Source of the DNA: Planctomycetaceae bacterium
GTDB taxonomy: Bacteria > Planctomycetota > Planctomycetia > Pirellulales > Thermoguttaceae
Length of the DNA: 5,877 nt
Direction: 5' to 3'
Assembly: GCA_031254675.1 (NCBI GenBank)
Contig: JAIRTV010000533.1
Location: 1 to 5,877 of the forward strand
Made by a program: the position numbers and the translations under genes. The notes below the pieces were generated by a model. That model was given only the letters and a program-made list of their open reading frames with translations, was not told the origin of the DNA and did not search any database. How positions within the stretch are numbered: the first letter of the stretch is position 1; the number at the start of each line of letters is the position of its first letter. Positions 1 through 5,730 of this stretch are shown in pieces.

Positions 1-446
1 AAATTCCGTAATTGCCGACACCATCAAGAGTTGCTTTGGAAAAATCATCACAGCCAAAATAAAATTCAACCCCCAACTCCCCTGTCAAATCAGGTAAAAT
101 CCCTATATCTAGTATTTGAAATCGCTCCAAACCCCAAAATAGCCGGTTTAGTTGCAAAAGTTCATTTTTTCGTTAAACTTTACCACACTTGCATTCCAAA
201 ATTCGGCAGTGACGAGCCGGATAAGTCCAGTTTAAGGTTCGTTTCATTAGATTTCTTACTAACTCTTGTTGCCCAAACACAACAAATAAAAGAAATCATT
301 GGAAGCGATTTCCCATAAAAGAACGGAGGCTTTCCCCAAAAAGACTATCGGTTGTTCAATAAAAAAGCATTTCATTCTGCCACGCAGGGACTTTGTTATC
401 AAATCATTTTCAAATTATTGCCGCGATAAAATTCAGAAGACAATAG

Positions 447-618
447 TTATTGAGAATGTGCGAATGATTGAATCGTCATTTTTGTGATGTCGATTTTTGG
501 TTTCTGAATACCGGATTGATTTACCGCCGTTGAGATTTGTTCAAGAACGTCCTCCGGTTTGAGGTTTATTCTTTTTTACCCTGTCAATCGCCTCTTTTTT
601 GTGGTAGTCGGCAATTTT
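447..618 (-). pseudogene. Possible gene remnant with a homopolymer frameshift
   Basis: On the minus strand an open stretch (618 to about 576, beginning KIADYHKKEAIDRVKK) runs into a second open frame (575 to 450, including KPEDVLEQISTAVNQSG) that ends at a TAA at 447-449. The two frames meet at a run of six A on the minus strand (plus-strand T at 572-577). Removing one base would join them into about 56 codons of normal-looking, mixed-composition protein. There is no start codon at the upstream end, and a TAA (619-621) closes that frame. I recognise no family. It could be the 3' remnant of a decayed gene, an assembly indel in a small gene, or coincidence. Confidence 0.25.
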
Positions 619-659
619 TTATGGGTTGATTCGTTGCCCAAGAGATGTTCCTGTTACTT

Positions 660-665
660 AGGAGG
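660..665 (+). promoter_or_regulatory. Strong Shine-Dalgarno site of the amidotransferase-like gene
   Basis: A perfect AGGAGG lies seven bases before the ATG at 673. It decides the start of this gene against the in-frame TTG at 559. It is the only clear Shine-Dalgarno sequence next to a main gene in the window. Confidence 0.85.
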
Positions 666-672
666 ATTGAGA

Positions 673-1458
673 ATGCCAAGGAAGCCTCAGATCGGAATCA
701 ACTCGGATTACCGCGCTGCTCAAAAAGGAGTACCGGCTTTAAGTGTTGTGTTTTCCGGCTACTATGATTCCCTTCTTCAGGCGGGCGCTGTGCCTGTTGT
801 AATTCCCCCCTTTCCCGAAAATAAAGACCTTGACGCCAACTTAGAGCAAGTTATTGCCATGCTTGATGGAATCGTCATGGTTGGAGGGGCAGACCTTGAC
901 CCACGGCGTGATGGATTTATGCTCCATTCGTCGGTGAAATTACTTGATGAACGTCGTGAGACGTTTGACCGTTTTCTAATCGAAAAAGTTGCCGAACACC
1001 GAGTGCCGCTTCTCGCCATCGGAACAGGGATGCAACTCCTGAATGTCTCTCAAGGAGGAACTTTGTTCCTACATATTCCAGAAGACTTGCCAAAAGCTCT
1101 TCCCCATCGCGACGCTATGGATCCAAACCATCGCCACGCGCTGATTATTGAAAAAGACACGCTCATGGAACGTGTCTATGGCGAAAACGATATTCGCGTC
1201 AACAGTTTGCATCACATGGCGGTTGACGATGTTGCGCCGGGTTTTCTCGTTACGGGTCGATGCCCGGACGGTGTTGTGGAAGTGATCGAATCATTGCACC
1301 ACGATTGGTTCGCCATCGGAACACAATTCCATCCCGAAAGCCCTTCCGCAACCGCTTTGGATATTCGTATTTTCAAAGAATTTGTGCAAGGAATTATTGC
1401 ACGGAACCAAAATAGGGAAGTCTCTTTCCTAGAAATCGAAGAACCAGCGTTCGTTTAA
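673..1458 (+). CDS. Class I glutamine amidotransferase-like (peptidase C26) protein lacking the catalytic cysteine
   Basis: The protein has 261 residues, the usual size for the gamma-glutamyl-gamma-aminobutyrate hydrolase (PuuD-like) family of class I amidotransferase folds, and is predicted cytoplasmic with no signal peptide. Family landmarks in order: IGIN at 7-10; SGYYDSLLQAGAVPVVIPP at 28-46; the GGADLDP loop at 71-77; the nucleophile elbow around 113-125; VNSLHH at 176-181; and QFHPE at 218-222, with the His220 and Glu222 expected of the triad. At the elbow, family members read G-I-C-R-G-M-Q, but here it is A-I-G-T-G-M-Q, so the cysteine position is Gly117 (GGA, 1021-1023). Ordinary gamma-glutamyl hydrolysis through a cysteine thioester is therefore not expected. 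I recall similar Cys-less homologues in planctomycetes, which would make this a lineage trait rather than a fresh mutation. The reading frame is intact. The role may be binding, regulatory or an altered chemistry; substrate unknown. The gene stands alone and converges on the gene at 1538-2791. Confidence 0.9.
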   Translation: MPRKPQIGINSDYRAAQKGVPALSVVFSGYYDSLLQAGAVPVVIPPFPENKDLDANLEQVIAMLDGIVMVGGADLDPRRDGFMLHSSVKLLDERRETFDRFLIEKVAEHRVPLLAIGTGMQLLNVSQGGTLFLHIPEDLPKALPHRDAMDPNHRHALIIEKDTLMERVYGENDIRVNSLHHMAVDDVAPGFLVTGRCPDGVVEVIESLHHDWFAIGTQFHPESPSATALDIRIFKEFVQGIIARNQNREVSFLEIEEPAFV

Positions 1459-1499
1459 ACTTTCGACGGTAAAAACAACGCAGCCTTCTTCGCAGCTCG

Positions 1500-1528
1500 A
1501 ACGGTTACCGGTCAATCCGGTAACCGTT
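1500..1528. terminator. Hairpin between convergent genes, probable terminator
   Basis: A perfect 12-bp inverted repeat (AACGGTTACCGG, 1500-1511, with CCGGTAACCGTT, 1517-1528) encloses the five-base loop TCAAT. It sits 41 bases after the plus-strand stop at 1458 and 9 bases after the minus-strand stop at 1538. Position and symmetry fit a shared terminator for the converging genes. Neither side has a long T tract (only TTTCGTGATCT on the plus side), so efficiency and mechanism are uncertain. Confidence 0.65.
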
Positions 1529-1537
1529 TCGTGATCT

Positions 1538-2791
1538 CTACTCGGTATCTCGCTCAGACGGAACCAAATGGATCACACTGATTTCCGGCTTGCACAAAAA
1601 ACGAATTCGCGGCGCCCAACCGCGTTCCATTCCGCTGCCGCGAGTAATCAACAACCGCCCACCATTTTCGTACGTGAACAGACCACTCATCATGTCTCGC
1701 GGAATCTGTTTGACAAAACCATCTCCCCCCAACCCAATCGCCCCATAAAAAGGAAGAACGACTTGACCACCATGCGTATGACCGGCAAGCATTAAATCCG
1801 GTGCCCGTTCCGCATTCCGATAACCTTCGTCCAAACCCGGATAACGTTCACTACGAAAACCGTTGATCGCAAAATTGGGACGATGCCCAGCCATCACAAT
1901 AAAATTTCCCGTGTCCGTTAAACCACGCTCGCCCACACTCCCCGCCGTATCATTCAACGTTAACAACACCAAATCAATCGGTCCTAAACCTTGTTCCACA
2001 CCTAAATTTTCCAAAATAGTTGAATCGGAAATCATCTCAATTCCCGTGTCTTCGAACAAATCATTGGGTCCGATATTCCCCCCAATAGCGTACACCCCAA
2101 GCGGCGCCGTCAAGGGAATCTCCCGAAATAACTCGGTAAACCGCTCCGGTAAATCAACAACTCCCCGCGTTCCCTGATAATACTGCAAATAATCGCCCCC
2201 AAGAATAATCAAATCCGCTTGTTGTTGTTGAATTAAGTTTAATGTTCGGCGTTCGTAGTTACCGATCCTGTCCGTTTGAATATCCGCTACAAAAACAATC
2301 TTGAGCGGTTTGCTCAGTTTCGGCGTCTCAATCGCATAATGTTCAACCACAAGATTGTACGGCTCCCAAACAAGCATGTCGAAACCAATACCAAAAATCA
2401 ACAAACCACATAAACCAGAAAAAATCGAAACAACAATCCGGCGTTTTCGAAACAACAAAAATGCAACGATAAAAAGAAAAGCACTGCCGTGATAAGTTAA
2501 ACCTTCCATCATACATTGCCCTCGGTTGGTATCGAATATTTTGGCAATACTTATGATTCCGGCAATACCAACAAAACCAAACAAACCAAGACTGAAAAAA
2601 TCCACCAATATCGACCAACGCGGTTGAATCGGTTGCCGAATATTCATTTGCGGCATTGGAGATAAACTAAGATTATCAGTGGACGGCAACAATTTGCCCA
2701 ATACCGACCTCCACAATAATAAAAGCGAAAATCCAACCAGAAGTAAGATGTCCAACACAAACATCATAGAATGAAAAGGAATCGTATCCAT
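1538..2791 (-). CDS. Membrane-anchored metallophosphoesterase-like protein with altered metal-site motifs
   Basis: The protein has 417 residues. The N-terminal part holds about four hydrophobic helices (roughly 8-28, 61-84, 101-115 and 118-140), followed by a calcineurin-like phosphoesterase domain from about 160 to the end. Recognisable motifs are VADIQTD (168-174), GGDYLQ (198-203), GGNIGPND (237-244), AGHRP (301-305) and AGHTHGGQ (336-343), then GSGMERGWAPRIRF (385-398) as in the YkuE/YaeI-like branch. Two signature positions differ from the textbook D-x-H and G-N-H-D/E: the first His is Gln172 and the GNH histidine is Ile240. Asp170, Asp200, Asn239, His303, His338 and His340 are kept. I recall such DxQ variants in planctomycetes and myxobacteria, so the protein may be an active divergent subfamily. 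Substrate unknown; a phospholipid or cell-envelope phosphoester is only a guess from the membrane anchor. I see no Shine-Dalgarno at this ATG or at Met9/Met10, so the start is uncertain by a few residues. It lies downstream of the gene at 3033-4250, beyond a 241-base gap with a large hairpin. Confidence 0.88.
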   Translation of the reverse strand: MDTIPFHSMMFVLDILLLVGFSLLLLWRSVLGKLLPSTDNLSLSPMPQMNIRQPIQPRWSILVDFFSLGLFGFVGIAGIISIAKIFDTNRGQCMMEGLTYHGSAFLFIVAFLLFRKRRIVVSIFSGLCGLLIFGIGFDMLVWEPYNLVVEHYAIETPKLSKPLKIVFVADIQTDRIGNYERRTLNLIQQQQADLIILGGDYLQYYQGTRGVVDLPERFTELFREIPLTAPLGVYAIGGNIGPNDLFEDTGIEMISDSTILENLGVEQGLGPIDLVLLTLNDTAGSVGERGLTDTGNFIVMAGHRPNFAINGFRSERYPGLDEGYRNAERAPDLMLAGHTHGGQVVLPFYGAIGLGGDGFVKQIPRDMMSGLFTYENGGRLLITRGSGMERGWAPRIRFLCKPEISVIHLVPSERDTE

Positions 2792-2901
2792 AAATGTAAT
2801 CGTATAAAAAATGTAATATCGAAGTAATATTGTGGTTTCGGGATTGCGATCTTTGAAATAGGCGCAAATGTCGTAGAGCGAAACATTTACATTGAACTTT
2901 A

Positions 2902-2969
2902 TTCTTTAACCTCTCCCTAACACCGAGTATTAACGTGAAATACCTTTGTGCTAGGGAGAGGTTAAAGAA
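2902..2969. repeat. 68-bp element with perfect 18-bp inverted arms
   Basis: TTCTTTAACCTCTCCCTA (2902-2919) is the exact reverse complement of 2952-2969. Inside, CAC/GTG (2921-2923 with 2948-2950) and GTATT/AATAC (2927-2931 with 2939-2943) can also pair, leaving a seven-base apical loop, so the whole element folds into one long hairpin. It lies in the 241-base gap between two minus-strand genes, 63 bases past the stop of the upstream one. Neither side has a T tract and I find no target-site duplication. It could be a transcription barrier or RNA-stabilising hairpin for the upstream operon, a REP-like unit, or a small MITE-like element. The remainder of the gap (2792-3032) shows only a doubled AATGTAAT motif just upstream of the ATG at 2791. 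Confidence 0.8.
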
Positions 2970-3032
2970 AATGTCTAATACAGAACGCATTGTCGTGTGT
3001 CTCGCAAATCACGAACCACAAAATGTTGATGT

Positions 3033-4250
3033 TTATGATTCGAGATTGGGTTTATTCACGGACACGACTGTTTGCCGAATCATCCACGCAATAACCACCA
3101 AACCCGCAACAAACACAATCAAAAATGTTATAAGCGGTGACCATTGGATATTCGTTGGCATGTTCGCAACATCAATGTATTGCCTGACACCGGCATTTTG
3201 ACCAATCTGGCGAATAATACCAAAACCGGAAAGTGTGAGAAGATGAAATAAAACAGCAACTGTTATCAATTTACCGGAATGACGAGCAACCAATCCAGCG
3301 AATAGAAGGGAAACAACAACAAGGTAGGCCAAAAGAACAATCCAGCCAAAATAAGGATAAGCGATTGTTATATTTTCACCACAGTTGCCGTTTTTCACTG
3401 CCCATTCTGTTCCGGTGAGTGTGATTGCTCCTAGAGCGGTCAAAAGAACTGACAATAATATTGTCCAACGCCGATAGGGTGTTACCCAATCCGAAACGGA
3501 TTCTTCTGATTGTTGTGCTGCATTTTGACAGGAACAATGATTCTTTGCTCTTATCAAGAGATGTGAATCGACGACCGCCCAAACTCCGGCGGTTATCAAC
3601 CCCAATCCAAACATGGTCGCCAACCGAATCCAAAGTGCCATGTCCCGCATATTATTGGCAACACCGGTTGTAGCACCGTAATAATTGGTTCGTTCCATTA
3701 TTCCCGCCCACAGATCCGTGCGAACCATTAACGTCAAACCGTTGGAAATCAAAATGCCAATCACTATCAGACAAAACGACGCAATCAATCCATAAAACGC
3801 CGGACGACAAACACATTGTTGTTTATTCTTGCGACAATGACATTCGCTATTGTTGTTATTGTCATTGTTTTTATTGTGTTGGTAACTGAATGCGGCAAGA
3901 TAGAGGGCGTAATAACCGACAATCAAAATCGGAATCACCGCAATCCAATGCCACGCAGTTAAAATGGTTGCGGTGTAAAACGATTTGTAATAAGTTGTTT
4001 GCAAGAACAGTAGCGGCACAATCCCGAAATTGATACCGAGAGCCATAATAATTGGGAATTGTCCGAACATCCGTTGGGCGTAACGCCGTGAGTATTGGCA
4101 ATTCCAGAGTGTGCAGAGAACAGCAACCGGTAAACCGGCAAACCAAAGTCCCATCGGAATCAGATGCAATACGAAACCAACTACTTTGAAAAATTGGACA
4201 AACCAGAAAGGAGCGGGTGTTCCGGGCAATAACATTGTTAAGTCGTTCAT
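3033..4250 (-). CDS. Polytopic membrane protein, possibly distantly related to cytochrome bd oxidase subunit I
   Basis: The protein has 405 residues and about nine hydrophobic segments (approximately 19-47, 65-84, 91-120, 151-176, 205-228, 263-282, 301-322, 327-347 and 371-391), so it is an integral membrane protein. The first three segments, including VLHLIPMGLWFAG (28-40), GINFGIVPLLFLQ (72-84) and TAWHW (98-102), resemble from memory CydA-like proteins of planctomycetes and deltaproteobacteria. Membrane histidines (His29, His101, His336) could bind haem, but this is inference. Two loops are unusual: an Asn-rich stretch followed by CHCRKNKQQCVC (137-148), and HCSC (238-241). The start was chosen at the ATG seven bases after the stop of the lipoprotein gene. 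A longer in-frame reading from 4451 would only translate that gene's 15-bp repeats out of frame. No Shine-Dalgarno is visible, and translation may be coupled to the upstream gene. The product could instead be an unrelated transporter-like protein. Confidence 0.85.
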   Translation of the reverse strand: MNDLTMLLPGTPAPFWFVQFFKVVGFVLHLIPMGLWFAGLPVAVLCTLWNCQYSRRYAQRMFGQFPIIMALGINFGIVPLLFLQTTYYKSFYTATILTAWHWIAVIPILIVGYYALYLAAFSYQHNKNNDNNNNSECHCRKNKQQCVCRPAFYGLIASFCLIVIGILISNGLTLMVRTDLWAGIMERTNYYGATTGVANNMRDMALWIRLATMFGLGLITAGVWAVVDSHLLIRAKNHCSCQNAAQQSEESVSDWVTPYRRWTILLSVLLTALGAITLTGTEWAVKNGNCGENITIAYPYFGWIVLLAYLVVVSLLFAGLVARHSGKLITVAVLFHLLTLSGFGIIRQIGQNAGVRQYIDVANMPTNIQWSPLITFLIVFVAGLVVIAWMIRQTVVSVNKPNLES

Positions 4251-4257
4251 GATAAAT

Positions 4258-5256
4258 TTATTGAATAAGGGTTGGCAGACTTGCTTCCGGTGTTGGTGAC
4301 AGTTCCTGAGCTGGCAGTACCTGAGTTGGCAGTGCCTGAGCTGGCAGTGTCTGAGTTGGAAGTGCCTGAGTTGGAAGCGGATTGGGCATGATGACTCCTT
4401 GATTTTGCAGAAATTCCGGCGCACACAGATCAACAGGACGATAACCGGCAAATGTTGGCATTGTGAACATATCAGTGGAAAATGGTGTTGTTACGTTGAA
4501 TGCGGGGGTTCCTAGGTCAATGGTTGTTTTTCCTTCGGTGCCGCGACATTGTACTTCGACACGTCGTGCGTACAAAACTCCTGTTCCTTTATCATACCGG
4601 TGATCGCTTGAAATTGCTAGGGCGACCAATTCATTTTGCGGAGAATACATTTCCTGCCGCAACACCCAACCGTTTTGTGCATTGATAATTGTTCTTTTGA
4701 CGAATTGTCCGGACGGGGTTTGTCGTCGTGAAATGATTGCCCAATGTCCTTCGTCGGTGGTGGTGGGACCTTCGTGTAGGTCTTCGGCTTTAAACTCAAT
4801 AATGCCCAATGCTTCGATCAACCAATCCGGTTCGAGTGGAACGGCGGAACGTACCGGACAGATGGGGAATTGGTCGTGCCGGCAATACCACATCTCCCCA
4901 GGCAAACGTCGAACCCAAAGCCAAAACAATGTATCGTTGCTTCCAAAATCAATTTCTTGTCCGCCGAGGGTTGTTGCGGAACCTTGAAGTCGAAGACGTT
5001 TGGGGCGTTCGAATGTTAATCGGGATTGCACTGGCCAAAGAACACCCGGAACAAGAATGGAAGCATTTTCGGTGGTCATATTCCGAATCGCCATACTATT
5101 CCGGTTGATGGCGGAGGTAATTTGTTCTAATGTTGGATGTTGTGTGGTGATTAGCGGAGGAGCTTTGGGGTTGTTTGGGCGAAAGGCGTTCCTGAATAAC
5201 TGGCAACCGGAACACAAAACACACAATATTAAAATTGGTAAAAATTTCTTCAACAT
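4258..5256 (-). CDS. LolA-like lipoprotein with a Pro/Gln-rich repeat tail
   Basis: The protein has 332 residues. It begins with a short lysine-containing signal peptide and a lipobox-like LCSGC in which Cys18 is the likely lipidated residue; Gln at +2 is compatible with outer-membrane sorting. The body (about 40-280) resembles a planctomycete LolA-like family I recall by landmarks such as FGSNDTLFWLWVRR (104-117), YCRHDQF (124-130) and EPDWLIEALGIIEF (142-155). LolA/LolB folds bind lipoproteins or lipids between membranes, so a role in envelope lipid or lipoprotein handling is plausible but unproven. The C-terminal tail (294-318) is five pentapeptides of the form LP(T/A)Qx followed by a short Pro-rich end. 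Only seven bases separate its stop from the ATG of the membrane protein downstream, indicating co-transcription. The start at 5256 is the only good ATG before the signal peptide; upstream is AT-rich without a Shine-Dalgarno. Confidence 0.9.
   Translation of the reverse strand: MLKKFLPILILCVLCSGCQLFRNAFRPNNPKAPPLITTQHPTLEQITSAINRNSMAIRNMTTENASILVPGVLWPVQSRLTFERPKRLRLQGSATTLGGQEIDFGSNDTLFWLWVRRLPGEMWYCRHDQFPICPVRSAVPLEPDWLIEALGIIEFKAEDLHEGPTTTDEGHWAIISRRQTPSGQFVKRTIINAQNGWVLRQEMYSPQNELVALAISSDHRYDKGTGVLYARRVEVQCRGTEGKTTIDLGTPAFNVTTPFSTDMFTMPTFAGYRPVDLCAPEFLQNQGVIMPNPLPTQALPTQTLPAQALPTQVLPAQELSPTPEASLPTLIQ
4303..4377 (-). repeat. Five tandem 15-bp units inside the lipoprotein gene
   Basis: Five consecutive 15-bp units (plus-strand form close to CTGAGYTGGMAGTRC) lie in frame at the 3' end of the lipoprotein gene. 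In protein order they encode LPTQA, LPTQT, LPAQA, LPTQV and LPAQE. The units differ at only a few bases, so copy number can probably change by slippage without breaking the frame. The array ends 45 bases before the end of the gene. It is a coding minisatellite and has no spacers. Confidence 0.92.
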
Positions 5257-5543
5257 GATTTTTTTTATTAGATTTTGTTCTAACCTTTTTGAATTGGTGA
5301 TTACTTTGCGTAAGATTTGGTTACTTCGGAGAATACATAACGAGGAAAAAATCGGTTAAAATAAAAGGAAGTTAAGAAAGGGGGAAAACACTTTTGTGGA
5401 GAATAACAATAGAACGACACACACACAAGAGCAATTGGAAAAAATATCATCACAACAATAAGGATGACAACGAAATCGTTTGTGTGCCTTCGCAATGGGT
5501 ACGGCTAGACAGGGCAACATTTCGGAAAACTCTTAACAGTATC

Positions 5544-5572
5544 ACTGTCATTTTGCATTACTGTCATTTTGC
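5544..5572. repeat. Perfect 13-bp direct repeat
   Basis: ACTGTCATTTTGC occurs at 5544-5556 and again at 5560-5572, separated by ATT (period 16). A shorter related copy, ACTGTCAT, appears at 5707-5714. The repeats could be a binding site or part of a dispersed intergenic repeat; the sequence alone does not decide. Confidence 0.75.
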
Positions 5573-5607
5573 GCAGAACAGGAACAACATATCTTTTCGG
5601 CTTGATT

Positions 5608-5668
5608 GCCAACCTTTCTTTTCAGGTGGGCAATCTTTCTTTTCAAGTGGACGACCTGAAAAGAAAGG
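5608..5668. repeat. Tandem 21-bp-period repeat plus inverted copy, forming alternative hairpins
   Basis: Copy A (5608-5629) and copy B (5629-5650) match at 19 of 22 positions. A third copy in reverse orientation (ACCTGAAAAGAAAGG, 5654-5668) is the exact complement of 5613-5627 in copy A. It also pairs with 5635-5648 in copy B, with one mismatch and a five-base loop. The two pairings exclude each other. No T tract follows on either strand. Confidence 0.8.
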
Positions 5669-5705
5669 GAGAATCCCGGCTCAAGGAAGGGTTAGAGAAA
5701 AGATC

Positions 5706-5726
5706 CACTGTCATATCTGTACAGTG
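5706..5726 (-). terminator. Small hairpin after a possible minus-strand gene end
   Basis: CACTGT (5706-5711) pairs with ACAGTG (5721-5726) around a nine-base loop. On the minus strand it starts four bases after the TAA at 5731-5733 and is followed by GATCTTTTCTC. The place fits a terminator for a gene entering from the right, but the stem is short and the T tract broken. Confidence 0.3.
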
Positions 5727-5730
5727 TAAT

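Larger units (their letters stand above)
1..672. other. Left intergenic region with no confident gene
   Basis: No gene can be asserted here. A plus-strand frame is open from base 1 to the stop at 316-318, but its translation matches nothing I know and has no ribosome binding site. The opposite strand, read from 295 down to 1, is open apart from one TAA (173-175) and looks about as protein-like. Both may be chance in AT-rich DNA, or they may be the decayed end of a gene lying to the left. A second minus-strand fragment at 447-618 is listed separately. I see no tRNA, no array of repeats and no convincing promoter. Confidence 0.5.
5257..5730. other. Right intergenic region upstream of the lipoprotein operon
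   Basis: This stretch carries no gene I can support. Next to the lipoprotein start it is very AT-rich (T runs at 5260-5266) and should contain the operon promoter, but no -35/-10 pair stands out. A 64-codon minus-strand frame (5301-5495, TTG start, no Shine-Dalgarno) has one hydrophobic segment near its N terminus, but the rest is Phe/Ser/Tyr-rich as expected of translated AT-rich DNA. Two repeat groups (5544-5572 and 5608-5668) and a small hairpin (5706-5726) are listed separately. Confidence 0.55.

Noticed and set aside
599..625. TTGTGG / TATGGG as a promoter for the amidotransferase-like gene
   Set aside because: The match to sigma-70 consensus is poor, the spacer is only 15 bases, and planctomycete promoters are not well enough defined to call it.
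559..672. Longer amidotransferase-like protein starting at the TTG at 559
   Set aside because: The 38 extra residues resemble no family N terminus and the TTG has no ribosome binding site. The ATG at 673 has a perfect AGGAGG at the right distance and gives the usual family length.
1863..2177. Open frames antisense to the phosphoesterase gene
   Set aside because: They are shadows of a gene with clear domain motifs, and their translations show no family features.
2935..3201. Plus-strand small gene after the hairpin, with a GGGAGAGG ribosome-binding-like stretch
   Set aside because: The purine-rich stretch is the right arm of the inverted repeat, and more than half of the frame is antisense to the membrane protein gene. 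No family is recognisable.
4303..4377. CRISPR array
   Set aside because: The units are 15 bp, contiguous, in frame with a gene and have no spacers.
4251..4451. Upstream extension of the membrane protein gene into the lipoprotein gene
   Set aside because: The extension translates the lipoprotein's 15-bp repeats out of frame (QLRHC-type units). The membrane protein proper begins at the ATG at 4250.
5301..5495. Small minus-strand membrane protein upstream of the lipoprotein
   Set aside because: It has a TTG start without a ribosome binding site, and the second half has the Phe/Ser/Tyr bias of translated AT-rich spacer. The hydrophobic segment alone is not enough.
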